From Terrabacter sp. 28 (GTDB lineage: Bacteria; Actinomycetota; Actinomycetes; Actinomycetales; Dermatophilaceae): a DNA stretch of 64,000 nt. Numbering within the stretch: position 1 is the stretch's first letter; the number at the start of each line of letters is the position of its first letter. This document shows, in pieces, positions 1 through 9,086 of this stretch. The notes under the pieces were generated by a model, which was not told where the DNA came from, searched no databases, and was given only the letters and a program-made list of their open reading frames with translations. A program made the position numbers and the translations under genes. The stretch is from positions 568-64,567 of the forward strand of contig JYOE01000024.1 of assembly GCA_000955875.1 (NCBI GenBank). The letters run 5' to 3'.

Positions 1-950
1 ACCGCCGCTCCGGCGGTGGCCGCGATGACCGTGGTGGCTACCGCTCCGACGGTGGCCGTGATGACCGTGGGCCTCGCCGCTACGACGACCGGCCGCGTCG
101 GGACGACCGGCCCCGTGGCGGCGCCGGGCGACCGCACGAGGAGGAGCGCCGTGGTGGTCCCCGCCTGACGCCGAAGAGCCCCCGCAAGCCGGAACCGGCC
201 ATCCGGGAGGGCGTGACCGGCCATGAGGTGGACCGCGGCGTCAAGAACCAGCTGCGCACGCTGTCCAAGGAGAACGCCGAGGGTGTGGCCCAGCACCTCG
301 TCATGGTGGCCGAGCTGCTCGACGTCGAGCCCGAGGCCGCCCTGGCGCACGCCGAGACCGCGGTACGCCGCGCCGGCCGTGTGCCGGCGGCGCGAGAGGC
401 CCTCGGGCTCGTCGCCTACCGCCTCGGCGACTGGGCGCGGGCGCTGGGGGAGTTCCGCACCGTTCGCCGCCTCTCCGGGTCGAGCCACCTGCTGCCGCTC
501 ATGGTCGACTGCGAGCGGGCGCTGGGCCGCCACACCAAGGCGCTCGAGCTCGCCCAGACCGAGGAGGCGAACAACCTCGCCATCGACGACAGGGTGGAGC
601 TGGCGATCGTCGTCTCGGGCATCCGCCGCGACCTCGGCCAGCTGGATGCTGCGGCCGCAGGGCTCAGCGACCTGGTCAAGCGGATCAACCCCAACCGACC
701 GTCGGCTGCCCGGCTCTTCTACGCCTACGCGGACGCGAAGCTGGCTGCGGGTGACGCCGAGGCGGCTCGCGACTGGTTCGCCCGTGCCGCCGAGGCCGAC
801 CACGAGCTGACCACCGACGCCGCTGAGCGCCTGGAGGAGCTCGACGGCGTCGACGTCACCGACCTGCTCGGCGACGAGGACGACGAGCAGGACGACGAGG
901 GCCACGACGAGGGCCACGACGAGGGCCACGACGAGGGCGACGAGTCCTGA
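1..950 (+). CDS. TPR-like protein with Arg/Gly/Asp-rich N-terminus and acidic tail (5' partial)
   Basis: The reading frame is open from base 3 and has no convincing start in the window, so the gene begins upstream. The first ~70 visible residues are low-complexity Arg/Gly/Asp, including two near-identical 36-base units. The middle ~200 residues look like paired helices with TPR-type spacing. The last ~25 residues are almost all Asp/Glu/Gly/His, with DEGH repeated. A GTG at 213 could start a shorter protein, but the unbroken upstream frame argues against it. It sits where Rv1691 lies in M. tuberculosis, just before the HAD phosphatase gene. Function is unknown; a scaffold or RNA-associated role is only a guess from the RGG-like composition. 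Confidence 0.75.
   Translation, partial: RRSGGGRDDRGGYRSDGGRDDRGPRRYDDRPRRDDRPRGGAGRPHEEERRGGPRLTPKSPRKPEPAIREGVTGHEVDRGVKNQLRTLSKENAEGVAQHLVMVAELLDVEPEAALAHAETAVRRAGRVPAAREALGLVAYRLGDWARALGEFRTVRRLSGSSHLLPLMVDCERALGRHTKALELAQTEEANNLAIDDRVELAIVVSGIRRDLGQLDAAAAGLSDLVKRINPNRPSAARLFYAYADAKLAAGDAEAARDWFARAAEADHELTTDAAERLEELDGVDVTDLLGDEDDEQDDEGHDEGHDEGHDEGDES
6..77 (+). repeat. Two 36-base tandem units in a coding region
   Basis: Units 6-41 and 42-77 differ at a few positions and encode R-S-G/D-G-G-R-D-D-R-G twice in the Arg/Gly-rich N-terminal part of the TPR-like protein. The array may continue upstream of the window. Confidence 0.7.
894..941 (+). repeat. 12-base in-frame tandem repeat (DEGH), 3 full units plus a variant
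   Basis: Unit gacgagggccac occupies 894-905, 906-917 and 918-929, with a degenerate fourth copy at 930-941. It encodes DEGH tetrapeptides at the extreme C-terminus of the TPR-like protein. Confidence 0.9.
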
Positions 951-966
951 GCGTGGCTGCCGGCGG

Positions 967-2007
967 ATGGCTGAGGACGTGAAGGACGCCGCACTCATCG
1001 CGGCATACGACGGCGTGGTCTGCGACCTGGACGGCGTCGTCTACCGTGGTGACGACCCGGTGCCAGACGCCCCAAAGGCGCTGCGGGACTTGCGGACTCG
1101 GGGCGTCCAGGTCATCTATGCGACGAACAATGCGTCTCGGGTGGTGGCCGAGGTCGCAGAGCACCTCGCCGGTCTGGGCGCGCCCGCGACGCCGGACGAC
1201 GTGGTCACCAGCGCCGAGGCCGGAGCAGCACAGCTCGCGCGCAGCCTTCCCGCAGGGGCGCGGGTGCTCGCCCTCGGCGGTGAGGGCGTCGCGGAGGCCC
1301 TCACCCGGGCCGGCCTCGAACCCGTGCGGCCGCGGGACCGCGGCGACGACGCCGGGCCCAACCGTGTGGCGGCCGTGCTTCAGGGCCTCGGGCGCGACCT
1401 GACGGTGTGGGACTTCGAGACCGCGGCGCGGCTGCTCGGCACCGGTCTGCCCTGGGTCGCCACGAACGACGACGCGACCCTGCCGCTTCCGTGGGGGCAG
1501 GCACCGGGCAACGGCGCCTACGTCGACCTGCTCGTCACGGCGCTCGGACGTCGCCCCGACGTCGTGGGCAAACCCCACCCGCCGCTCTACCGGCTCGCCC
1601 TCGACCACCTCGGCACCGATGCGTCGCGCACCCTCGCGATCGGCGACCGGCTGGCGACGGACATCGACGGCGCCGCCGCGGCTGGTCTCGACTCCGCCTG
1701 GGTGCTCACAGGCGTCGACCTGCCCTCCGACCTCATGCAGACGCAGGCCACGCCGACCTACGTGATCGGCTCGTTGACCGACCTGTTCCGGCCGTACGCG
1801 GCACCGGTGGAGAAGCACGGAAGCTGGCACTGCGGTTCGGCGCGCGCGCGGTTCGCCGACGGTGAGCTGCGTCTCGACGCCGGCGGGGCGAGCCCGGTCG
1901 AGGCCGTCCGGGCGGGAGTCGCAGCCCTGCTGGGGGAGCGTGAGGCCGGACGGTCGCCGGACGAGCTCTCCCACGCCGCTGAGGTCGTACTGAACCGCCT
2001 CCTCTGA
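967..2007 (+). CDS. HAD-superfamily subfamily IIA phosphatase (glycerol-3-phosphate phosphatase-like)
   Basis: 346 residues. HAD motif I DLDGV (residues 20-24, nucleophile D20, acid D22) is followed by ATNNAS (motif II), GKPHP (the motif III lysine) and IGDRLATDIDGA (motif IV acidic residues): the NagD/Rv1692 arrangement with a C2-type cap. In M. tuberculosis the syntenic Rv1692 dephosphorylates glycerol-3-phosphate in phospholipid recycling; the same substrate is inferred from position and family, not shown. The last ~65 residues lie beyond the HAD core, as in the mycobacterial homologue. The ATG start lies 17 bases after the upstream stop. Confidence 0.88.
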   Translation: MAEDVKDAALIAAYDGVVCDLDGVVYRGDDPVPDAPKALRDLRTRGVQVIYATNNASRVVAEVAEHLAGLGAPATPDDVVTSAEAGAAQLARSLPAGARVLALGGEGVAEALTRAGLEPVRPRDRGDDAGPNRVAAVLQGLGRDLTVWDFETAARLLGTGLPWVATNDDATLPLPWGQAPGNGAYVDLLVTALGRRPDVVGKPHPPLYRLALDHLGTDASRTLAIGDRLATDIDGAAAAGLDSAWVLTGVDLPSDLMQTQATPTYVIGSLTDLFRPYAAPVEKHGSWHCGSARARFADGELRLDAGGASPVEAVRAGVAALLGEREAGRSPDELSHAAEVVLNRLL

Positions 2008-2127
2008 GCCGTCGTGACGGGAGGACATCGTGACTCGAGGACGCGCGTGCCTGCTCGTCCGGTCGTTGCCAGCGACGGGGTAGCGTGAGCGGACGCAGGA
2101 CTCGGCACGTACCGCACGGAGGAACCC

Positions 2128-2331
2128 ATGTTTGGCGACACTGACGCCCGCCGCGAGGAGCACGAGGACGTCGACCACCCGGTCCCACCCGTCACCGGCG
2201 ACGAGGCCGTCGACGAGGCGATGATGCAGCTCGCCCGGTCGCAAGCGGGGTCGTTCGCCGAGCGCATCGAGTCGGGGGAACACGCGCACCGCAGCCTTCA
2301 GAGCCGCCTCGGCGGACTCGGTGGGGCGTGA
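2128..2331 (+). CDS. Small conserved acidic protein (Rv1693-like position)
   Basis: 67 residues, rich in Glu/Asp, no membrane segment or signal peptide. A clear ribosome-binding site (ggagga) lies just before the ATG, and the stop overlaps the tlyA GTG by four bases, so it is co-translated with tlyA. It occupies the place of the small hypothetical Rv1693. Function is not recognised. Confidence 0.7.
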   Translation: MFGDTDARREEHEDVDHPVPPVTGDEAVDEAMMQLARSQAGSFAERIESGEHAHRSLQSRLGGLGGA

Positions 2332-3131
2332 CGGCGCGTCGACTCGACGTCGAGCTCGTGGCCCGAGGCCTCGCCCGGTCACGCACCCAGGCCCGTGAGC
2401 TCGTCGCGGCCGGCGTCGTCCTCGTCGACGGCCGACCTGCCGCGAAGCCGGCCCAGCACGTGGACGACGCGTCCGCCGTCGAGCTGACGCGCGAGCCGGA
2501 CCGGTGGGTCGGGCGCGCCGCGCTCAAGCTGCTGCACGCCGTGCAGCGGTGGCCCATCGAGGTTGCCGGGCGCCGGTGCCTCGACGTCGGCGCGAGCACC
2601 GGTGGGTTCACGCAGGTGCTGCTGGAGCACGGCGCGGCCCACGTGACGGCCCTCGACGTCGGCCACGGGCAGCTGGTCTCGTCGGTGGCGTCCGACGAGC
2701 GGGTCCGTGACCTGCCGGGCACGAACATCCGCGACGTCGACGCCGACGCCCTCGGCGGGCAGTTCGACCTGGTCGTCTCGGACCTCAGCTTCATCTCGCT
2801 GGCCATAGCGCTGCCGGCCATGCGACCCCTCGTCACCGACGACGGCGACCTCGTCGTGCTCGTCAAGCCGCAGTTCGAGGTGGGCCGTGAGCGGCTCAGC
2901 CGCACCGGGGTCGTCACGTCACGGCACGAGCACCGCAGGGTGCTGCGCGACGTCGCCGAGGTCGCGACCGGGCAGGGGCTGCACCTGCACGGCGCCACGG
3001 CGAGCCCGATCACCGGGGGAGACGGCAACCGCGAGTTCCTCTTCTGGCTGGCGCCCCGGCCGGTCCCCGACGCGTCCCCGACCTCGACGGATGACATGCT
3101 GGAGGCCATCGACCTGGAGGGAGACCCGTGA
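2328..3131 (+). CDS. tlyA: 16S/23S rRNA (cytidine-2'-O)-methyltransferase TlyA
   Basis: 267 residues. The N-terminal ~60 residues form an S4 RNA-binding domain; the rest is an FtsJ/RrmJ-type methyltransferase with the SAM motif DVGASTGGFT (86-95) and the acidic DLSFIS stretch. Known homologues 2'-O-methylate C1409 of 16S and C1920 of 23S rRNA, which makes ribosomes sensitive to capreomycin. GTG start; four-base overlaps on both sides (small protein upstream, nadK downstream) indicate translational coupling. Confidence 0.93.
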   Translation: MTARRLDVELVARGLARSRTQARELVAAGVVLVDGRPAAKPAQHVDDASAVELTREPDRWVGRAALKLLHAVQRWPIEVAGRRCLDVGASTGGFTQVLLEHGAAHVTALDVGHGQLVSSVASDERVRDLPGTNIRDVDADALGGQFDLVVSDLSFISLAIALPAMRPLVTDDGDLVVLVKPQFEVGRERLSRTGVVTSRHEHRRVLRDVAEVATGQGLHLHGATASPITGGDGNREFLFWLAPRPVPDASPTSTDDMLEAIDLEGDP

Positions 3132-4075
3132 CGCGCCGGATCCTGCTCGTGGCACACCCGCGCCGTCCCGAGGCTCTCGCGGTCGCCAAGGGGGTGGTCC
3201 GTCGGCTCACCCACCTCGGCATCGAGGTGTCACTGCAGGCCGACGAGGCGAAGGCACTCGACCTCAAGGACACCGCCCGCGTCCACATCGCCCCCGCCGA
3301 GGAGCAGGTCGCCGAGGGGTGCGACCTCGTCGTCGTGCTCGGTGGCGACGGCACCATCCTTCGCGGCGCAGAGTTCGCCCGGAGCGTCGACGTGCCGCTG
3401 CTCGGCGTCAACCTCGGACACGTCGGCTTCCTCGCCGAGGCCGAGCGCGACCGTCTCGACGCGACCGTCGAGCACATCGCCAACAACGACTACGCCGTCG
3501 AGGAGCGCATGACGCTCCACGTCGACGCCAAGCTGCACGGAGAGCTCATCGCCAGCAGCTGGGCGCTCAACGAGGTGAGCGTCGAGAAGGCCGCCCGCGA
3601 GCGGATGCTCGAGGTGACGGTCGAGGTCGACGGTCGACCGCTCTCGAGCTGGGGCTGCGACGGGGTGATCGTGTCGACGCCGACTGGCTCGACGGCATAC
3701 GCCTTCTCCGCCGGCGGACCGGTCGTGTGGCCGCAGGTCCAGGCGATGCTGCTCGTGCCGAGTGCAGCCCACGCCCTGTTCGCCCGGCCGCTCGTGCTCG
3801 GTCCGGACACCCACCTCGCCGTCGAGATCAAGGCGGCGACCGAGGGCGCCGGCGTCATGTGGTGCGACGGGCGCCGACACGTCGACCTGCCACCGGGCGC
3901 ACGCATCGAGGTGCGGCGCGGCATCCGGCCGATCCGGCTGGCCCGGCTCACGAGCGCACCCTTCACCGACCGGCTCGTCGCGAAGTTCAACCTCTCGGTC
4001 GAGGGCTGGCGCGGCAACGGCGACACGGCACTCACGGTGGACGGCGTCGACGGCGGTGAGGGTGCCCGGCCCTAA
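3128..4075 (+). CDS. nadK: NAD kinase
   Basis: 315 residues. It shows the GGDGT signature (72-76), NLGHVGFLAE, and the later conserved block GCDGVIVSTPTGSTAYAFSA. It phosphorylates NAD to NADP, with ATP or polyphosphate as donor in actinobacteria. GTG start overlaps the tlyA stop by four bases; recN follows after nine bases. The tlyA-nadK-recN order is standard in actinobacteria. Confidence 0.95.
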   Translation: MTRRILLVAHPRRPEALAVAKGVVRRLTHLGIEVSLQADEAKALDLKDTARVHIAPAEEQVAEGCDLVVVLGGDGTILRGAEFARSVDVPLLGVNLGHVGFLAEAERDRLDATVEHIANNDYAVEERMTLHVDAKLHGELIASSWALNEVSVEKAARERMLEVTVEVDGRPLSSWGCDGVIVSTPTGSTAYAFSAGGPVVWPQVQAMLLVPSAAHALFARPLVLGPDTHLAVEIKAATEGAGVMWCDGRRHVDLPPGARIEVRRGIRPIRLARLTSAPFTDRLVAKFNLSVEGWRGNGDTALTVDGVDGGEGARP

Positions 4076-4078
4076 GGT
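4073..4078 (+). promoter_or_regulatory. Putative -10 box for leaderless recN transcript
   Basis: TAAGGT overlaps the nadK stop codon and ends seven bases before the recN GTG at 4085, so transcription would begin at or next to the start codon. No good -35 hexamer is visible. The placement repeats at pyrG, lysR, rarA and aroQ. Confidence 0.4.
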
Positions 4079-4084
4079 GGTCCC

Positions 4085-5986
4085 GTGTTCAGCCAGATGA
4101 GGATCCGTGGCGTCGGCGTCATCGACGACGCCGTCCTCGAGCTGAGCCCCGGGCTCAACGTGCTCACCGGCGAGACCGGCGCCGGCAAGACCATGGTCGT
4201 CTCGGGGCTTGGGCTGCTGCTCGGCGAGCGCGCCGACTCCGGGCTCGTGCGCACCGGGTCCGACTCGGCCCTCGTCGAAGGCGTCGTCCAGCTGCCGGTC
4301 GACCACCCGGCGCTGGCCCGCGCCGACGAGGCCGGCGCCGACCACGACGAGGGCGAGCTCGTCATCGCGCGCACCATCGCCGCGGCCGGACGCTCGCGCG
4401 CGCACGTCGGTGGCCGCACGGCGCCCGTCTCGGTCCTGGCCGACCTCGGGCAGCTGCTCGTCGCGGTCCACGGGCAGGCCGACCAGTGGCGGCTCAAGCA
4501 GGGCGATGCCCACCGCGAGGTCCTCGACGACTTCGGCGGCTCCGAGGTCGTCGCCCTGCGCGACCGGGTGGCCGAGCTCTACGACCGGTGGCGCGACGCC
4601 GCCCGCGAGCACGACCGTCTCGTCGCCGAGGCACGTGACCGAGCCCGCGAGATCGACTCCCTCACGGCCTCGCTCGAGGAGATCGAGTCGGTCGACCCCC
4701 AGCCCGGCGAGGACCTCGCGTTGCGCGCCGAGGACGCGCGCCTCGCGCACGCCGACACCCTCCGTCTCGCCGCTGCACAGGCGCTGGCCGACCTCAGCGG
4801 CGACGAGTATGCCGCCGAGCCGGCTCCCAACGTGCGTGACCTCATCGGGTCGGCCAGGGGAGCCCTCGCGCCGGCCACCACCCACGACGACGCACTGTCC
4901 GGGTTCGACACCCGCCTGCACGAGCTGGGCACCCTGGTCACCGACCTGTCCGCCGACCTCACGGCATACCTCGACGACGTCGAGCTCGACCCTGAGCGTC
5001 TCGGCTTCGTCCAGGAGCGCAGGGCGGCGTTGGGGGTGCTCACCCGCAAGTACGGCGAGACCGTCGACGAGGTGCTCGACTGGTCGCAGCGCGCCGCCGC
5101 GCGCCTCGACGAGCTCGTCACGGCCGACGACCGTGTCGAACGCCTCGGGGCCGAGGTCGCCGAGCTGCAGGAGGCCGTCGTCACGGCGTCGCTCGCCCTG
5201 TCGGACGCGCGGCGCTCGGCGGGGACCGACTTCGGCGGCAGGGTCTCCGAGGAGCTCGCCCACCTGGCCATGGGCAAGGCGGTCGTCCACGTCGACGTGC
5301 GACGCCGCACCGACCCCGAGGGTGTCGGGCTCCCGGACGGCGAGAGGGTGCGCCTCTCGCGTCACGGCATCGACGACGTCGAGATCCTCCTCGCCGCCAA
5401 CCCGGGTGCCGCACCGCGCAGCGTCGCCAAGGCGGCGTCGGGCGGTGAGCTCTCCCGCGTCATGCTCGCGCTCGAGGTCGTCGGGTCGCGCAGCGCGGCG
5501 GCCGACGGAGTGAGCGGCCCGCCGACCTTCGTCTTCGACGAGGTCGACGCCGGCGTGGGCGGACGGGCGGCACTCGACGTCGGGGCGCGCCTGGCCGCCC
5601 TGGCCCAGCACGCACAGGTCATCGTCGTCACCCACCTGGCCCAGGTGGCGGCGTTCGCCGACCGGCACCTCGTCGTGCACAAAGCCGACGACGGCCGCAT
5701 CACCTCGAGCAGCGTGTCGGTCGTCGAGGGCGACGCGCGTCTGCGCGAGCTGTCGCGGATGATGGGCGGCGACTCCCACTCCGAGGCCGGCCTCGCCCAC
5801 GCCGGCGACCTCCTCGAGCAGACCGGCGAGGCGCGGGCCGCCTCCCGGGGCTCGGCCAAGCGGGCCTCGTCACGCGCGTCGTCAGGCGCGCCGGCGAGCA
5901 CGTCGGCGAGCACGTCGGCGAGCACGTCGGCGAGCACGTCGTCCGGTGGGCGGCGCACCCGGGCACGCAGCGGCGCCACGTCCTGA
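4085..5986 (+). CDS. recN: DNA repair protein RecN
   Basis: 633 residues, longer than the usual ~550-590. Walker A GETGAGKT is at 29-36, a long central coiled-coil-like region lies roughly at 160-380, the ABC signature is SGGELSRVMLALE and Walker B FDEVDAGVGG is at ~483. It is an SMC-like ATPase acting early in double-strand-break repair. The extra length is a C-terminal low-complexity tail of Ala/Ser/Arg, with the tetrapeptide TSAS encoded by an exact 12-base repeat. GTG start, probably leaderless. Confidence 0.94.
   Translation: MFSQMRIRGVGVIDDAVLELSPGLNVLTGETGAGKTMVVSGLGLLLGERADSGLVRTGSDSALVEGVVQLPVDHPALARADEAGADHDEGELVIARTIAAAGRSRAHVGGRTAPVSVLADLGQLLVAVHGQADQWRLKQGDAHREVLDDFGGSEVVALRDRVAELYDRWRDAAREHDRLVAEARDRAREIDSLTASLEEIESVDPQPGEDLALRAEDARLAHADTLRLAAAQALADLSGDEYAAEPAPNVRDLIGSARGALAPATTHDDALSGFDTRLHELGTLVTDLSADLTAYLDDVELDPERLGFVQERRAALGVLTRKYGETVDEVLDWSQRAAARLDELVTADDRVERLGAEVAELQEAVVTASLALSDARRSAGTDFGGRVSEELAHLAMGKAVVHVDVRRRTDPEGVGLPDGERVRLSRHGIDDVEILLAANPGAAPRSVAKAASGGELSRVMLALEVVGSRSAAADGVSGPPTFVFDEVDAGVGGRAALDVGARLAALAQHAQVIVVTHLAQVAAFADRHLVVHKADDGRITSSSVSVVEGDARLRELSRMMGGDSHSEAGLAHAGDLLEQTGEARAASRGSAKRASSRASSGAPASTSASTSASTSASTSSGGRRTRARSGATS
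5893..5940 (+). repeat. 12-base tandem repeat, four exact units, in the recN tail
   Basis: The unit ggcgagcacgtc is repeated four times without change and encodes the Ala/Ser/Thr tail of RecN. Identity of all four copies suggests recent slippage. Confidence 0.92.
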
Positions 5987-6031
5987 CCGCCTCGGCCCCG
6001 GGGCGTCCGACGTGGCACGATTGAGCGCATC

Positions 6032-7213
6032 ATGGCTCTCCCGATCCGCCGCCGCCCCGGCGCCCGCGACACCGCTCCAGGCGTCACCGGCCCGGCACGC
6101 GTCGACCGCCGCACCAAGCGCCTGACGAAGCGGCTCCAGCCGGGCGACATCGCCGTGATCGACCACGCCGATCTCGACAAGGTCAGCGCCGACGCCCTGG
6201 TGTCGATCCGCCCGGCCGCAGTGGTCAACGCCAGCGCCTCCATCACGGGGCGCTACCCCAACCTCGGGCCCCAGATCCTCGTCGACGCCGGCATCCCGGT
6301 GCTCGACGCCGCCGGTCCCGAGGTCATGGCGATCACCGACGGGGTGCCGCTGCGCCTCGACGGGACGGATCTCTGGTCGGGAGAGAGCAAGGTCGCGACG
6401 GGCGCCCTTCTCGACGGCCCTGCGGTGGCGGCGCAGATGCACGACGCGCGCGCGGGGCTGGCCGTCCAGATCGAGGCCTTCGCGACGAACACGATGGAGT
6501 TCATCCGCAAGGAGCGCGACCTCCTGCTCGACGGCATCGGGGTCCCGCCCATCACCACCGACCTCGACGGGCGGCACTGCCTCATCGTGGTGCGTGGCTA
6601 CCACTACAAGGAGGACCTCGAGGCCCTCAAGCCCTACATCCGCGAGTACCGCCCCGTCCTCATCGGCGTGGACGGGGGCGCGGACGCAATCCTCGAGTCC
6701 GGGCACCGTCCCGACCTCATCGTCGGCGACATGGACTCCGTCTCCGACAAGGCGCTGCGCAGCGGCGCCGAGATCGTCGTGCACGCCTACCGCGACGGCA
6801 GGGCACCGGGGCTCGCCCGGGTCGAGGCGCTCGGCATCAGCCCCGTCGTCTTCCCCGCTGCCGGCACGAGCGAGGACGTCGCGATGCTCCTCGCCGACGA
6901 CTCCGGTGCCGAGCTGATCGTCGCCGTGGGCACCCACGTGACCCTCGTCGAGTTCCTCGACAAGGGCCGGGACGGGCAGGCCTCGACCTTCCTCACGCGG
7001 CTGCGCGTCGGCGGCAAGCTCGTCGACGCCAAGGGCGTCAGCCAGCTCTACCGCGCCCGCATCCCCGGGCGGCTGCTCGTGACCATGCTGCTCGTCGGCA
7101 TGCTGGCCTTCTTCGCCGCCCTCGCCTCCACCCCGGCCGGGCAAGCCTGGCTGCAGGTCCTCGCCGCCCGCTGGGACGACCTCTGGACCGCCGTCGTTGG
7201 GATCTTCGCGTGA
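6032..7213 (+). CDS. steA: Divisome-associated protein SteA (thiamin pyrophosphokinase-like fold)
   Basis: 393 residues. The N-terminal half carries the conserved VNASASITGRYPN block. The second half resembles the thiamin pyrophosphokinase catalytic fold (GVDGGAD, VGDMDSVSDK) followed by one transmembrane helix at ~347-368. It corresponds to Rv1697 and to C. glutamicum SteA, which forms a complex with SteB and contributes to cell separation. The stop overlaps the steB GTG by four bases, as expected for partners. A TPK enzymatic role is unlikely from context. Confidence 0.87.
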   Translation: MALPIRRRPGARDTAPGVTGPARVDRRTKRLTKRLQPGDIAVIDHADLDKVSADALVSIRPAAVVNASASITGRYPNLGPQILVDAGIPVLDAAGPEVMAITDGVPLRLDGTDLWSGESKVATGALLDGPAVAAQMHDARAGLAVQIEAFATNTMEFIRKERDLLLDGIGVPPITTDLDGRHCLIVVRGYHYKEDLEALKPYIREYRPVLIGVDGGADAILESGHRPDLIVGDMDSVSDKALRSGAEIVVHAYRDGRAPGLARVEALGISPVVFPAAGTSEDVAMLLADDSGAELIVAVGTHVTLVEFLDKGRDGQASTFLTRLRVGGKLVDAKGVSQLYRARIPGRLLVTMLLVGMLAFFAALASTPAGQAWLQVLAARWDDLWTAVVGIFA

Positions 7214-8154
7214 TCGACTTCCGCTACCACCTCGTCTCGATCATCTCGGTGTTCCTGGCCCTCGCGGTGGGCATCGTGCTGGGCGCCGGCCCCCTGCAGG
7301 CCAACCTCGGCGACCAGCTGAGCGACCAGGTGGCGGCGCTGCGCACCGAGAAGCAGGGCCTCAACGACAAGCTCACGACGAGCGAGAAGCTCGTCGACGC
7401 CTCCGACGAGTTCGCCACGGCCGTGCAGCCGCGTGTCGTCGGCGGGCGCCTCACCGGCCACCGCGTCGTCGTCGTCGTGATGCCGTCCGCCGACGGCACC
7501 ATGGTCAAGAACCTCGAAGAGGTCGTCCGCCAGAGCGGGGCCGCCCTCACCGGCACCGTGTCGATCGGGCCCGACTGGTTCGACGCCGGCCGGGCCACCG
7601 AGCGCGACCAGGCCGCGCGCGCCGGCGCCACGGCGCTCGGTCTCGACTCCACGGCGACCGGCGACGACCTGCTCACGACGGTGCTCACGCAGCTCACCGT
7701 CTCCAAGGCGCCGGCCAACGCGTCGCCGGCACGCGCCGCCGGGCTCAAGGCCCTCGTCGACGCCGACCTGCTCGACTCGTCCGTGGCCGACCTGCCCACC
7801 GCCGACGTGGCGATCGTCGTGTCGGGCGACTTCGCGGGCGACGACAGGGTGGTCGCCGCCCGGTCCGACGCGATCCGTTCCCTCGTCGAGGCGATGGCGG
7901 GCTCCTCGCGGGCCACGGTCGTGGCCGGTGGCAGCACCGTCGCCGCGGCCGGCCAGCCTGTCACGTCCAACGCCGTCCAGGCAGTCCGTGAGAAGTCCGA
8001 GACCGCGGGCGTCGTCGCCACGGTCGACCACGCCCGCTCGGGCGACGGTCCCGCCGCGGTCGTGCTCGCCGTCGAGGACGTCCTCGACGAGCGCATCGGT
8101 CACTACGGCGTCGACGCGGGTGCGACCGCCACCGTCCCGAGAGTGCTCCCGTGA
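7210..8154 (+). CDS. steB: SteB / MctB-family membrane-anchored coiled-coil protein
   Basis: 314 residues: short cytoplasmic start (MIDFRYHLVS), one N-terminal membrane helix (~8-28), then a coiled-coil stretch (~35-60) and an extracytoplasmic domain. This is the family often annotated as copper transporter (M. tuberculosis MctB, Rv1698) and as SteB, the SteA partner, in corynebacteria. Here it overlaps steA by four bases, so the SteB role is favoured; with a single membrane helix it cannot by itself be a transporter. GTG start. Confidence 0.85.
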   Translation: MIDFRYHLVSIISVFLALAVGIVLGAGPLQANLGDQLSDQVAALRTEKQGLNDKLTTSEKLVDASDEFATAVQPRVVGGRLTGHRVVVVVMPSADGTMVKNLEEVVRQSGAALTGTVSIGPDWFDAGRATERDQAARAGATALGLDSTATGDDLLTTVLTQLTVSKAPANASPARAAGLKALVDADLLDSSVADLPTADVAIVVSGDFAGDDRVVAARSDAIRSLVEAMAGSSRATVVAGGSTVAAAGQPVTSNAVQAVREKSETAGVVATVDHARSGDGPAAVVLAVEDVLDERIGHYGVDAGATATVPRVLP

Positions 8155-9086
8155 GGTCCGGGCGCCGGCGCGCCGGTTCGGTCGCCGGGCCCGGCGACGA
8201 GCACCGCACCTCCTCCGCATCGTCCGTCAGGTCGTCCGTCAGGTCGTCCGTCAGGTGGACCGTGGTGCCGTTGCTGGTGTCCGCGGCCACGTCCGCGGCG
8301 CTGTTGCGAATCGGGCAACGCCTGCCCCGCGCGGCCGCCCAGCCGTGGGAACGCACCAACCACGCCGGACGTCCCGTCACCCTCCTCGAGGGGCCGGCCT
8401 GGGTCGGCGGCGCTGTTGGTGGGGCTCTCGCGGGCGCGGCCCTCGGCGCGCGGACGGGTGGGGTCGCGGCAGGCAGCGCCGTCGTGGTGGCCGTCGCCGC
8501 CGGGGCGCTCGGCGCCCTCGACGACCTCACCGGCGGCGCCGACGACAAGGGCCTCAAGGGGCACCTCGGGGCCCTCTCCCGCGGTCAGGTGACCACCGGC
8601 GCGGTCAAGATCGTGGGCCTCGCGGCCTCCGGCCTCGTGGGTGCGGCCATGGCCGACGCCCGGACGGCCGACGGTGGCGGTCGCGGGGGAGCGCTCGCCA
8701 CGCTGGTCGGCGGCGCCGTGGTCGCCGGTGCTGCGAACGCCGTCAACCTCTTCGACCTGCGTCCGGGGCGTGCGCTCAAGGTGACCGCCCTCGCCGGACT
8801 GCCGCTCCTCGGGACGCTTCCCGGGGCCGTCGCCGTCGGGTCGTCGGCCGGCGTGGTGCGCGACGACCTCGCGGCCCGCTCGATGCTCGGCGACACGGGC
8901 GCCAACGCCGCCGGCGCGCTCGTCGGCCTGGCCCTCGTCGAGCGCACCCGCCTGCCCGGCCGGGTCGTCGCCCTCGCGGGGCTGGCCGCCCTGACACTCG
9001 CGTCGGAGCGGGTCAGCTTCACCCGCGTCATCGACGGCCATCCGGTGCTGCGGCGGCTCGACCGGTGGGGCCGGGGGAGCCGGTGA
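8151..9086 (+). CDS. MraY/WecA-like polyprenyl-phosphate sugar-phosphate transferase
   Basis: 311 residues, very hydrophobic with many predicted membrane helices. The PNPT signatures are present in altered form: LDDLTGG (aspartate pair at ~123), GQVTTGAVKI, NAVNLFDLRPGRALK (~197-211, replacing the canonical N-x-x-N-x-x-D-G-x-D-G) and LGDTGANAAG (~246). Family members move a sugar-1-phosphate from UDP-sugar to undecaprenyl phosphate. Substrate is unknown. It overlaps steB and the MurJ-like gene by four bases each. Residues ~24-35 are a tandem SVRS repeat just before the first membrane helix. Confidence 0.75.
   Translation: MRSGRRRAGSVAGPGDEHRTSSASSVRSSVRSSVRWTVVPLLVSAATSAALLRIGQRLPRAAAQPWERTNHAGRPVTLLEGPAWVGGAVGGALAGAALGARTGGVAAGSAVVVAVAAGALGALDDLTGGADDKGLKGHLGALSRGQVTTGAVKIVGLAASGLVGAAMADARTADGGGRGGALATLVGGAVVAGAANAVNLFDLRPGRALKVTALAGLPLLGTLPGAVAVGSSAGVVRDDLAARSMLGDTGANAAGALVGLALVERTRLPGRVVALAGLAALTLASERVSFTRVIDGHPVLRRLDRWGRGSR
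8220..8255 (+). repeat. 12-base tandem repeat, three exact units
   Basis: The unit tcgtccgtcagg is repeated three times and encodes SVR/SSVR repeats in the cytoplasmic N-terminus of the PNPT-like protein. Confidence 0.9.

Noticed and set aside
3..77. CRISPR-like or other spaced repeat at the left edge
   Set aside because: Units are adjacent, in frame and coding; no spacers.
7928..9082. N-terminal extension of the MurJ-like protein from the open frame upstream
   Set aside because: This part reads as Arg/Pro-rich shadow of steB and the PNPT gene; the MurJ homology begins after the GTG at 9083, which has the four-base overlap typical of this operon.
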